Shown piece after piece: positions 51,363 through 59,418 of a stretch of 64,000 nucleotides of DNA. The stretch covers positions 1 to 64,000 of the forward strand of contig NZ_JAMJFL010000003.1 in the NCBI RefSeq assembly GCF_023544665.1. The letters are read 5' to 3'. The notes below the pieces were generated by a model. That model saw only the letters and a program-made list of their open reading frames with translations, was not told the origin of the DNA and ran no database searches. The translations under genes and the position numbers were made by a program. The stretch comes from Streptomyces sp. YS415 (GTDB lineage: Bacteria; Actinomycetota; Actinomycetes; Streptomycetales; Streptomycetaceae). How positions within the stretch are numbered: position 1 is the stretch's first letter; every line of letters starts with the position of its first letter.

Positions 51363-53924
51363 GTGGGACGCGGCAGGCTCAGGATCTATCTCGGTGCGGC
51401 ACCGGGCGTCGGCAAGACGTACGCGATGCTCTGCGAGGCGCACCGGCGTGCCGAGCGGGGCACCGACTGCGTGGTGGCGTTCGTGGAGCATCACGGCCGG
51501 CCGCGCACCGAGGCGCTGCTGCACGGCCTGGAGCGGATCCCGCGCCGGGAGCCCACCCACCGCGGCGGCACCTTCCCCGAGCTGGACGTCGACGCCGTCC
51601 TCGCCCGGCGGCCCCGGGTGGCACTGGTGGACGAGCTCGCCCACACCAATGTCCCCGGCTCCCGCAACGCCAAGCGCTGGCAGGACGTCGAGGAGCTGCT
51701 CGCGGCCGGGATCGACGTCATATCGACGGTCAACATCCAGCACCTGGAGTCGCTGGGTGACGTCGTGGAGTCCATCACCGGCGTACGGCAGCGGGAGACC
51801 GTGCCGGACGAGGTGGTGCGCCGCGCCGACCAGATCGAGCTCGTCGACATGTCCCCGCAGGCCCTGCGCCGGCGGCTGGCGCACGGCAACGTCTACCGGC
51901 CCGACAAGGTCGACGCCGCTCTGTCCCACTACTTCCGGCCCGGCAACCTCACCGCCCTGCGCGAACTGGCGCTGCTGTGGGTGGCCGACCGGGCCGACGA
52001 GTACCTGCGCACCTACCGCGGCGAGCACCGGGTGTCGAGGATCTGGGGCTCGCGCGAGCGGATCGTGGTCGGAGTCACCGGCGGCCCCGAGGGCCGCACC
52101 CTGATCCGAAGGGCCGCGCGGCTGGCCGAGAAGGGCGCCGGCGGCGAGGTGCTCGCCGTCTACATCGCCCGCAGCGACGGCCTGACCTCCGCCTCGCCCG
52201 AGGAACTCGCCGTGCAGCGCACCCTCGCGGAGGAGCTCGGCGGCACCTTCCACCATGTCGTGGGCGACGACGTCCCGGCCGCCCTGCTGGACTTCGCGCG
52301 CGGGGTGAACGCCACCCAGATCGTGCTCGGCTCCTCGCGCCGCAAGACCTGGCAGTACGTCTTCGGGCCGGGCGTCGGAGCGACCGTCGCCCGGGAGTCG
52401 GGGCCCGACCTCGACGTGCACATCGTCACCCACGAGGAGGCCGCCAAGGGGCGCGGGCTGCCGGTCGCCCGGGGTGCCCGGCTCGGCCGGTCCCGGATCG
52501 TGTGGGGCTGGCTGACCGGCGTCGGCGGTCCGGCCCTGCTCACCCTGCTGCTGACCCACGCCGACGCGGACCCGGGCCTCACCAACGACATGCTGCTGTT
52601 CCTGACCCTGACGGTGGCGGCGGCCCTGCTCGGCGGACTGCTGCCCGCGCTCGCCTCGGCGCTGACCGGGTCGCTGCTGCTGAACTGGTTCTTCACCGCG
52701 CCCGTGCACCGGATCGCCATCGCCGACCCGAAGAACATCCTGGCCCTGGTGATCTTCGTGGCCGTGGCGGTGTCGGTGGCCTCGGTGGTCGACCTCGCCG
52801 CCCGCCGCACCCACCAGGCCGCCCGGCTGCGCGCCGAGTCCGAGATCCTCTCCTTCCTCGCCGGTGACGTGCTGCGCGGCGAGACCAGCGTGGAGGCGCT
52901 GCTGGAACGGGTCCGCGAGACCTTCGGGATGGAGTCGGCGGCCCTGCTGGAGCGGGCGGGCGACCTCGATCCGTGGACCTGCGCGGGCAGCGTCGGCCGG
53001 GGCGGACCGGTGCGGCGGCCCGAGGACGCGGACGTGGACGTGCCGGTCGGCGATCACCTGGCGCTGGCGCTCACCGGCCGGGTGCTCCCCGCCGAGGACC
53101 GCCGGGTGCTGGCCGCGTTCGCCGCGCAGGCCGCCGTCGTCCTGGACCGGCGCCGGCTCCGCGCGGAGGCCGGGCAGGCCCGCGCGCTGGCCGAGGGCAA
53201 CCGCATCCGTACGGCGCTGCTGGCCGCCGTCAGCCACGATCTGCGCACCCCGCTCGCCGGGATCAAGGCGGCCGTGAGCAGTCTGCGGTCGGACGACGTC
53301 GCCTGGTCGCCGGAGGACGAGGCGGAGCTGCTGGCGGGGATCGAGCAGGGCGCCGACCGCCTCGACCACCTGGTCGGCAACCTCCTGGACATGTCCCGCC
53401 TGCAGACCGGCACGGTCAGCGCGATCGTCCGCGGGACCGGCCTGGACGAAGTGGTGCCGGTGGCGCTCGGCGGGGTGCCCGAGGACAGCGTCGAACTCGA
53501 CATCCCGGAGACCCTGCCCATCGTCGCCGTCGATCCCGGGCTGCTGGAGCGGTCGGTCGCCAACGTCGTCGAGAACGCCGTCAAGTACAGCCCGCCCGGC
53601 TCCCGGGTCCTCGTCTCCGCCAGCTCTCTCGCCGACCGCGTCGAGCTGCGGGTCGTGGACCGCGGGCCCGGTGTCCCCGACGACGCCAAGGAGCGGATCT
53701 TCGCGCCCTTCCAGCGGTACGGTGACGCGCCGCGCGGGGCCGGGGTGGGGCTCGGGCTCGCGGTGGCGCGGGGGTTCGCGGAGGCGATGGGCGGCACGCT
53801 GAACGCGGAGGACACCCCGGGCGGCGGCCTGACGATGGTGCTCACGCTCCGCGTCGCCGCCGACGAGCTCGACCGGCCCGCAGTACCGCACGTACCGGAA
53901 CCCGAAAGGCAGGAGGCCCCATGA
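51363..53924 (+). CDS. kdpD: Osmosensitive potassium sensor kinase KdpD
   Basis: An 853-aa KdpD. N-terminal KdpD domain with Walker A GAAPGVGKT (11-19) and DELAHTNVPGSRN; a universal-stress-like domain (about 235-370); four membrane helices (about 385-480); GAF-like region; His in AVSHDLRTPLAG; HATPase with NVVENAVKYS and GVGLGLAVARG. The N-terminal ATP/c-di-AMP-binding USP region senses potassium status. GTG 51363 is supported by TAAGGT (51350-51355), a leaderless -10. It overlaps kdpE by ATGA. No kdpFABC genes are in the window. Confidence 0.93.
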   Translation: MGRGRLRIYLGAAPGVGKTYAMLCEAHRRAERGTDCVVAFVEHHGRPRTEALLHGLERIPRREPTHRGGTFPELDVDAVLARRPRVALVDELAHTNVPGSRNAKRWQDVEELLAAGIDVISTVNIQHLESLGDVVESITGVRQRETVPDEVVRRADQIELVDMSPQALRRRLAHGNVYRPDKVDAALSHYFRPGNLTALRELALLWVADRADEYLRTYRGEHRVSRIWGSRERIVVGVTGGPEGRTLIRRAARLAEKGAGGEVLAVYIARSDGLTSASPEELAVQRTLAEELGGTFHHVVGDDVPAALLDFARGVNATQIVLGSSRRKTWQYVFGPGVGATVARESGPDLDVHIVTHEEAAKGRGLPVARGARLGRSRIVWGWLTGVGGPALLTLLLTHADADPGLTNDMLLFLTLTVAAALLGGLLPALASALTGSLLLNWFFTAPVHRIAIADPKNILALVIFVAVAVSVASVVDLAARRTHQAARLRAESEILSFLAGDVLRGETSVEALLERVRETFGMESAALLERAGDLDPWTCAGSVGRGGPVRRPEDADVDVPVGDHLALALTGRVLPAEDRRVLAAFAAQAAVVLDRRRLRAEAGQARALAEGNRIRTALLAAVSHDLRTPLAGIKAAVSSLRSDDVAWSPEDEAELLAGIEQGADRLDHLVGNLLDMSRLQTGTVSAIVRGTGLDEVVPVALGGVPEDSVELDIPETLPIVAVDPGLLERSVANVVENAVKYSPPGSRVLVSASSLADRVELRVVDRGPGVPDDAKERIFAPFQRYGDAPRGAGVGLGLAVARGFAEAMGGTLNAEDTPGGGLTMVLTLRVAADELDRPAVPHVPEPERQEAP

Positions 53925-54604
53925 CCCGGGTGCTCGTGATCGACGACGATCCGCAGATCGTGCGCGCCCTGGTGATCAACCTCAAGGCCCGCAAGTACGA
54001 GGTGGACGCCGCGTACGACGGCGCCGGCGCCCTCGAGCTCGCCGCCGCCCGCCACCCGGACGTGGTCGTCCTCGACCTCGGTCTGCCGGACATGGACGGC
54101 GTCGACGTCATCCGGGGCCTGCGCGGCTGGACCCGGGTGCCCGTCCTCGTGCTGTCCGCCCGGCACTCCTCCGACGAGAAGGTCGAGGCGCTGGACGCGG
54201 GCGCCGACGACTACGTCACCAAGCCGTTCGGCATGGACGAGCTGCTGGCCCGGCTGCGGGCGGCGGTCCGGCGCGCCGAGCCCCTCGGCGGCGGCGAGGG
54301 GGAGGTGATCGTCGAGACGGGCACGTTCACCGTCGACCTGGCCGCCAAGAAGGTCAACCGCGCCGGGGCCGACGTCCGGCTGACGCCGACCGAGTGGCAC
54401 CTGCTGGAGGTCCTGGTCCGCAACGCCGGGCGGCTGGTCGGCCAGAAGCAGCTGCTGCAGGAGGTCTGGGGACCGTCCTACGGGACGGAGACGAACTACC
54501 TGCGGGTCTACATGGCCCAGTTGCGACGGAAGCTGGAGGCGGACCCCTCGCACCCGAAGCACTTCATCACGGAACCCGGGATGGGGTACCGCTTCGAGCG
54601 CTAG
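53921..54604 (+). CDS. kdpE: Response regulator KdpE
   Basis: A 227-aa OmpR-type regulator. Acidic pocket Asp8-Asp10, phospho-acceptor near residue 52 (VVVLDLGLPD), Lys in VTKPF, and a winged helix (VYMAQLRRKLEADPSH). Normally activates kdpFABC at low potassium or high osmolarity. Its TAG stop shares CTAG with the stop of the convergent SGNH hydrolase gene. Confidence 0.94.
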   Translation: MTRVLVIDDDPQIVRALVINLKARKYEVDAAYDGAGALELAAARHPDVVVLDLGLPDMDGVDVIRGLRGWTRVPVLVLSARHSSDEKVEALDAGADDYVTKPFGMDELLARLRAAVRRAEPLGGGEGEVIVETGTFTVDLAAKKVNRAGADVRLTPTEWHLLEVLVRNAGRLVGQKQLLQEVWGPSYGTETNYLRVYMAQLRRKLEADPSHPKHFITEPGMGYRFER

Positions 54605-55746
54605 GACCGGGCCTTGAGGACGAGTTCGGCGAAGCGGTCGCCGATCAGGCGGTGGGTGGCCGCGTCCGGGTGGAGGTCGTCGGGGAGGGGGAGCTCGGCC
54701 CAGTCCTGTTCGCCGTAGAGGTCGAGGCCGTTGAGGTAGTGGAGGTTGGGGTCCTCGGGGGCGCGTTGCTCGACGATTGTGGACAGTTCCTCGCGGATCA
54801 CCGTGAGGGTCAGTTTTCCGGCGGCCCGTTCCGCGGGGTCGCCCAGTGCCTGAAACTTCAGGCCTCCGGTGCGCAGGGCCTCCGGGTCGAAGGCGCCCGG
54901 GCCCGGGGTGTCCTCGTGGATGGGGCACAGGATCGGGGAGACGACCAGCAGCGGGGTGTCGGGGTGGCCGTCGCGGATGGTGTCCAGGAAGCCGTGGACG
55001 GCGGGCGTGAAGGCGCGCAGCCGCATCAGGTCCAGGTTGACCAGGTTGATGCCGATCTTGACGCTGATCAGGTCGGCGGGGGTGTCCCGCATCGCGCGGG
55101 CGGTGAAGGGGTCCAGGAGGGCGCTGCCGCCGAAGCCCAGGTTGATCAGCTCCACCCCGGCCAGGGTCGCGGCGCGGGCGGGCCAGATGCCGGTGGGGCT
55201 CGCCGCGTCGGAGCCGTGGCTGATGGAGCTGCCGTGGTGCAGCCACACCGTGCGGCCGCGGTCGGGCAGGGGTTTGACGGGGGCGTCGGCTCGCAGGGCC
55301 ACCAGTTCGGTGGTCTCGTTGTGCGGCAGCCAGATCTCCACGTCCTTGTCCCGGGCGGGCAGCCCGGAGAAGAGCAGGGTGGCGACCGGTCCGGGGCGGT
55401 GCTCGGTGGAGCCGCTGGCCATGTCGACGATCAGGGTGTTGCCGCCGGCCGCCACGGCCTGGTGGGTCAGGATGCCGTCGACGAGCAGGTCGTACAGGCC
55501 GTCCGGACGGGGCGGGACGCCGACGTAGGACCGCTTGGTGGGGAGCGTGTCCAGTTCGACGGTGGTGGCCCGGGTGCGGAAGGCGAGGCGTACGCCGGAG
55601 GGCTGGGACTCCACCATGGCGAGCTGGGGGTCGGCGCACTGGGCGCGGGCCCGGGCGGGGAGCCGGTGCGGGAGCAGGCCGTGCTCGGTGTGCTCCAGCT
55701 CGAGGGCGCCGCGCACGAGGGCGGGGGTCAGGGGTGCGGTCTGCAT
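54601..55746 (-). CDS. SGNH/GDSL-type hydrolase
   Basis: A 381-aa enzyme: an N-terminal beta domain (about 1-160) and a SGNH hydrolase domain. Block I is HHGSSISHGSDA (Ser nucleophile of GSS), block II INLGFGGSA, block III-like KIGINLVNLD, and block V DDLHPDAATH with the catalytic His. Likely a carbohydrate acetyl esterase or lipase; no signal peptide, so intracellular. Start ATG 55746, 11 bases after the TetR gene's end, in one operon. Confidence 0.85.
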   Translation of the reverse strand: MQTAPLTPALVRGALELEHTEHGLLPHRLPARARAQCADPQLAMVESQPSGVRLAFRTRATTVELDTLPTKRSYVGVPPRPDGLYDLLVDGILTHQAVAAGGNTLIVDMASGSTEHRPGPVATLLFSGLPARDKDVEIWLPHNETTELVALRADAPVKPLPDRGRTVWLHHGSSISHGSDAASPTGIWPARAATLAGVELINLGFGGSALLDPFTARAMRDTPADLISVKIGINLVNLDLMRLRAFTPAVHGFLDTIRDGHPDTPLLVVSPILCPIHEDTPGPGAFDPEALRTGGLKFQALGDPAERAAGKLTLTVIREELSTIVEQRAPEDPNLHYLNGLDLYGEQDWAELPLPDDLHPDAATHRLIGDRFAELVLKARS

Positions 55747-55757
55747 GGAGTGGGCTT

Positions 55758-56327
55758 TCAGGAGGGGGGCCAGTTGCGCAGGGTGGCGTCGAGGGCGTCC
55801 AGGATCCGTGTCCAGGACTCCTCGCTGCCGGGGGAGCTGTGGCTGAAGCCGCCGGCCAGTTCCAGGTCGACGTAGCCATGGAAGACGCTGCCGAGGAGGC
55901 GGACGGCGTGGGTCTGGTCCGGCTCGGTCAGGTCGTAGCCGCGCAGGACGGCCCGGGTCATCTGGGCGTGCCGGACCCCCGCGCTGCGGGCCGCCGTCTC
56001 GGGGTCGAGGCGGTAGCGGGCGGCGGCGTAGCGGCCGGGGTGGGAGCGGGCGTAGTCGCGGTAGACGTCGGCGAACGCGGTCAGGGCGTCCTTGCCGGCC
56101 CGGCCCGCCAGGGCGTCCGCCGCGCGGTCGGCGAGCTCCTCCAGGGCGAGCAGGGCGATCCGGGTCCTGAGCTCCTCGGAGTTCCGCAGATGCGAGTACA
56201 GGCTGGCGACCTTCACGTCGAACCGCCGGGCGAGCTCCGAGACGGTCACCCGGTCGAAGCCGACCTCGTCGGCGAGCTCCGCCCCGGCCCGGGTCAGCAG
56301 CTCCGGGGTGAGTCCTGCGCGTACCAT
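55758..56327 (-). CDS. TetR-family regulator
   Basis: A 189-aa repressor. N-terminal helix-turn-helix (about 22-50; VTVSELARRFDVKVASLYSH) and a C-terminal WHG-type ligand domain ending near DALDATLRNW. It is first in an operon with the SGNH hydrolase. A perfect 21-bp palindrome at 56363-56383, 36 bases upstream of its start, is the obvious operator, so it probably represses its own operon until a ligand, perhaps a substrate or product of the hydrolase, binds. Confidence 0.9.
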   Translation of the reverse strand: MVRAGLTPELLTRAGAELADEVGFDRVTVSELARRFDVKVASLYSHLRNSEELRTRIALLALEELADRAADALAGRAGKDALTAFADVYRDYARSHPGRYAAARYRLDPETAARSAGVRHAQMTRAVLRGYDLTEPDQTHAVRLLGSVFHGYVDLELAGGFSHSSPGSEESWTRILDALDATLRNWPPS

Positions 56328-56362
56328 GACCGCCCTTCCTTTTGCCGAATGCCAGTATGGGA

Positions 56363-56383
56363 TTGCCTAAAGGCTTTAGGCAA
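56363..56383 (-). promoter_or_regulatory. TetR-type operator, 21-bp palindrome
   Basis: TTGCCTAAAG (56363-56372), one central G, then CTTTAGGCAA (56374-56383): a perfect inverted repeat. It is about 35 bases upstream of the tetR-like start and 77 bases before the divergent OB-fold gene. Confidence 0.88.
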
Positions 56384-56459
56384 GGGGGTATGTGCTCGCC
56401 CCGGTCCGGGCCCGCTCCGGGGTTACGAAGGGGTTGGTGCGCCCCGGTACGCTTCAGAC

Positions 56460-56858
56460 ATGAGTTCTGTTCCTCGATCCGAGAAACCGGCGGGCCGGTT
56501 CCGGCGCATGCTCGACCGGCTCTCCTCGTCGCAGGAGGACCTGGAGTCCGAGGAACTGCGCGAGGACTCCGCGACGGCCGGCTGCACCCGCATCGGTGAC
56601 TGCCGCGACCGACAGATAGTCACGGTTACTGGTACCTTGCGCACGGTCACCCTGCGGCCGCGTGCCGGGGTCCCGGCCCTGGAGGCCGAGCTGTTCGACG
56701 GCTCCGCCGCACTGGACGTGGTGTGGCTCGGCAGACGCTCCATCGTGGGCATAGAGCCGGGGCGCAAGCTGATCGCATCGGGCCGGATCTCGATGAGCCG
56801 GGGCCGCCGGGTGCTGTTCAACCCGAAATACGAACTGAGACCGCTCGGACGGGAGTAG
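56460..56858 (+). CDS. OB-fold nucleic-acid-binding protein
   Basis: A 132-aa protein with a basic helix at the start (GRFRRMLDRLSSSQED) and an OB-fold (about 40-130; RQIVTVTGTLRTVTLRP, LDVVWLGRRSIVGIEPGRKL, ISMSRGRRVLFNPKYEL) similar to RecG/tRNA-anti-type domains. Probably binds single-stranded DNA or RNA. ATG 56460 is supported by TACGCT (56448-56453), a leaderless -10. The DUF3159 gene follows by three bases. Confidence 0.83.
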   Translation: MSSVPRSEKPAGRFRRMLDRLSSSQEDLESEELREDSATAGCTRIGDCRDRQIVTVTGTLRTVTLRPRAGVPALEAELFDGSAALDVVWLGRRSIVGIEPGRKLIASGRISMSRGRRVLFNPKYELRPLGRE

Positions 56859-56861
56859 CCG

Positions 56862-57581
56862 GTGACGTCGCTCGACAAGCCGACCGAAGACACCACCGCA
56901 GAAGGCGGGCACGACTCCCGGGCAGTGACCCAGGACGCGCTGTTCGAGGCCTTCGGCGGCCTGCGCGGCATGGTCGAGACGGTGCTGCCCGGACTGCTCT
57001 TCGTCACCATCTACACCATCAACAAGGACCTGCACCTGTCGGCGATCGCCGCGCTCGGTGTGTCCCTGCTGCTCGTCGCCGTCCGCCTGGTGATGAAGGA
57101 CACCGTCAAGCACGCCTTCAGCGGTGTCTTCGGCGTCGCCTTCGGTGTCGTCTTCGCGATGATGACCGGCAACGCCAAGGACTTCTACCTGCCCGGCATG
57201 CTCTACACCCTGGGTCTGGGCCTGGCGTACATCATCACCACCCTGTGCGGTGTCCCGCTGATCGGCCTGATCCTCGGCCCGGTCTTCAAGGAGAACCTCT
57301 CCTGGCGCAAGCGGAACCCGGGGCGCAAGAAGGCGTACGCCAAGGCCAGTTACGCCTGGGGCGCGATCCTGCTCGCCAAGTGCGCGATCCTCTTCCCGCT
57401 GTACTGGTGGGCGGACACCGAGCAGTTGGGCTGGGTCCTGGTCGCCCTGAAGATCCCGCCGTTCCTGCTGGCCGTCTGGCTGACCTGGGTCTTCCTCGCC
57501 AAGGCCCCCGCCCCGATCGACGTGTTCGCGGAGATGGAAGCGGCGGAGAAGGCCGAGAAGGAACGTCAGGCCGCCGACTGA
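56862..57581 (+). CDS. DUF3159 membrane protein
   Basis: A 239-aa protein with about six membrane segments from residue 38 to 215 (for example MVETVLPGLLFVTIYTI and FLLAVWLTWVFLA). Function unknown; close relatives sit beside OB-fold and DUF3710/dut genes in actinobacteria. GTG 56862 lies 3 bases after the OB-fold stop and is probably coupled. A strong terminator follows. Confidence 0.88.
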   Translation: MTSLDKPTEDTTAEGGHDSRAVTQDALFEAFGGLRGMVETVLPGLLFVTIYTINKDLHLSAIAALGVSLLLVAVRLVMKDTVKHAFSGVFGVAFGVVFAMMTGNAKDFYLPGMLYTLGLGLAYIITTLCGVPLIGLILGPVFKENLSWRKRNPGRKKAYAKASYAWGAILLAKCAILFPLYWWADTEQLGWVLVALKIPPFLLAVWLTWVFLAKAPAPIDVFAEMEAAEKAEKERQAAD

Positions 57582-57617
57582 GTCCACGCGAGGAGCCGCA
57601 GGCCCCAGTACGCGAAA

Positions 57618-57651
57618 GAAGGGCGCCCCGGATGATCCCGGGGCGCCCTTC
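57618..57651. terminator. Terminator between DUF3159 and RCK genes
   Basis: GAAGGGCGCCCCGG (57618-57631) pairs with CCGGGGCGCCCTTC (57638-57651). It lies between two convergent operons and fits both. Confidence 0.85.
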
Positions 57652-57665
57652 GTCGTCGTACGGCC

Positions 57666-58343
57666 TCAGTCGGCCGGCTGCTCGCGGCGCACCGAGAGCA
57701 GGTCCTCCAGCTGTTCCTCGCGAGCCTGGGCGGCCACGAACAGCAGCTCGTCGCCCGCCTCCAGGGAGTCGTCGCGGGTCGGGGTGAGCACCCGGGTGCC
57801 GCGGATGATGGTGACCAGCGAGGTGTCCTGCGGCCACTCCACGTCGCCGACCTGGGTGCCGGCCAGCGCCGACTCCTCGGGCAGGGTCAGCTCGACGAGG
57901 TTGGCGTCGCCGTGGCTGAAGCGCAGCAGCCGGACCAGGTCGCCGACGCTGACCGCCTCCTCGACCAGGGCGGACATCAGGCGGGGGGTGGACACGGCCA
58001 CGTCGACGCCCCAGGACTCGTTGAAGAGCCACTCGTTCTTGGGGTTGTTGACGCGGGCGACGACGCGCGGGACGCCGTACTCCGTCTTCGCCAGCAGGGA
58101 GACGACCAGGTTCACCTTGTCGTCGCCGGTCGCGGCGATCACGACGTTGCAGCGCTGGAGCGCGGCCTCGTCCAGGGACGTGATCTCGCAGGCGTCGGCG
58201 AGCAGCCACTCCGCCTGCGGGACGCGCTCGACCGAGATGGCGGTCGGCGCCTTGTCGATCAGCAGGACCTCGTGGCCGTTCTCCAGCAACTCGCCCGCGA
58301 TCGAGCGGCCGACGGCGCCGGCACCGGCAATGGCGACCCTCAT
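57666..58343 (-). CDS. ceoC: RCK/TrkA potassium-channel regulator (CeoC-like)
   Basis: A 225-aa RCK protein: Rossmann nucleotide-binding domain (1-125) with GAGAVG (7-12) and the acidic LLIDKAPTAIS, and an RCK_C domain (about 135-220). It binds NAD(H) and, through RCK_C, possibly c-di-AMP, regulating a potassium transporter. It overlaps the ceoB-like gene by one base (TGATG), in one operon. No TrkH or Ktr channel lies in the window; the KimA-like transporter is divergent. Confidence 0.9.
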   Translation of the reverse strand: MRVAIAGAGAVGRSIAGELLENGHEVLLIDKAPTAISVERVPQAEWLLADACEITSLDEAALQRCNVVIAATGDDKVNLVVSLLAKTEYGVPRVVARVNNPKNEWLFNESWGVDVAVSTPRLMSALVEEAVSVGDLVRLLRFSHGDANLVELTLPEESALAGTQVGDVEWPQDTSLVTIIRGTRVLTPTRDDSLEAGDELLFVAAQAREEQLEDLLSVRREQPAD

Positions 58344-59014
58344 CAGTGACCGCTCTCCTCTTCGGGACCCTTGGCGAACGCCGCCTCGACCTTGTCGACC
58401 TCGTCGGTGCGCATCATCACGTGCACCAGGTCGCCCTCCTGCAGCACTGTCTGCGAGCTGGGCAGGATCGCCTCACCGAGGCGGGTCAGGAACGCCACGC
58501 GGACGCCCGTCTCCTCCTGGAGCCTGCTGATCTTGTGGCCCACCCAGGACGGGGAGGTGTGCACCTCGGCGAGCTGGACGCCACCGGTGGGGTCGCGCCA
58601 CAGCGGCTCGGCGCCCGAGGGGAGCAGCCGGCGCAGCATCTGGTCGGCGGTCCAGCGCACGGTCGCCACGGTGGGGATGCCCAGACGCTGGTAGACCTCG
58701 GCACGGCGGGGGTCGTAGATACGGGCCGCGACGTTCTCCACGCCGAACATCTCGCGGGCCACGCGCGCGGAGATGATGTTGGAGTTGTCGCCGCTGGAGA
58801 CGGCGGCGAAGGCGCCGGCCTCCTCGATCCCCGCCTCGCGCAGGGTGTCCTGGTCGAAGCCGATGCCGGTGACCCGGCGGCCACCGAAACCGGGGCCGAG
58901 TCGGCGGAAGGCGGTGGGGTCCTGATCGATCACAGCGACCGTGTGCCCCTGTTGCTCCAGGGTCTGGGCGAGAGCGGAACCCACTCTTCCGCAGCCCATG
59001 ATGACGATGTGCAC
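58343..59014 (-). CDS. ceoB: RCK/TrkA potassium-channel regulator (CeoB-like)
   Basis: A 223-aa RCK protein, first of the pair. Rossmann motif GCGRVG (7-12), VAVIDQDPTAF, and an RCK_C domain (about 140-215). Start ATG 59014. The two proteins probably form a hetero-oligomeric ring. A small membrane-protein gene lies upstream on the same strand, and the KimA-like transporter gene beyond it on the other strand. Confidence 0.9.
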   Translation of the reverse strand: MHIVIMGCGRVGSALAQTLEQQGHTVAVIDQDPTAFRRLGPGFGGRRVTGIGFDQDTLREAGIEEAGAFAAVSSGDNSNIISARVAREMFGVENVAARIYDPRRAEVYQRLGIPTVATVRWTADQMLRRLLPSGAEPLWRDPTGGVQLAEVHTSPSWVGHKISRLQEETGVRVAFLTRLGEAILPSSQTVLQEGDLVHVMMRTDEVDKVEAAFAKGPEEESGH

Positions 59015-59139
59015 GACCGTCCTTCCGAAGTCAAGAGTTACTGCTCAGCCAGATCAGGGTCTCAGATCGACGCCCAAGCTACACACGCGCGGTAGGACGT
59101 CGGCACCCCTGTGCACGGTTGCCGTTCGGACCGGGACGA

Positions 59140-59235
59140 TCAGCGGCGGCTGATGCTGCGGACGCTGGCAAGTGTCAGGATTCCGAGGCCGACGAGCGCG
59201 GCGACGGCGCCGATCAGCTGGGCGGTGGTGTCCAT
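59140..59235 (-). CDS. 31-aa single-pass membrane protein
   Basis: A small gene: ATG 59235 to TGA 59140, 31 residues. It starts MDTTAQLIGAVAALVG, continues with LGILTLASV, and ends RSISRR. One hydrophobic helix (about 7-24) with a basic cytoplasmic tail. GGAGG four bases before the ATG is a strong ribosome binding site. It sits upstream of ceoB on the same strand and divergent from the KimA-like gene. Size and layout recall KdpF, the 29-aa small subunit of Kdp potassium pumps, but the sequence differs. A subunit or modulator of the potassium transport proteins is a hypothesis from position only. Confidence 0.7.
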   Translation of the reverse strand: MDTTAQLIGAVAALVGLGILTLASVRSISRR

Positions 59236-59404
59236 GGGACCTCCGGAGGGCGGCAACGGCCGGAAGAATCGGCGGGTTCAGTCATATAGACATGCCGACG
59301 CCCCGGCCTACGGAATCCGCAGCTCCGCCACCCCTGTTTTCACCCGGAGAGCAGGGGCCGCCGATTAGAGGGGTGGCGGGTGGGCGGCAGCTCGTTCGAA
59401 GGCC

Positions 59405-59410
59405 TACGAT
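59405..59410 (+). promoter_or_regulatory. Leaderless -10 of the kimA-like gene
   Basis: TACGAT lies eight bases before GTG 59419, so the transcript should begin at the start codon. The rest of the 59236-59418 gap has no clear -35 and no riboswitch. Confidence 0.6.
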
Positions 59411-59418
59411 CCTCTGTT

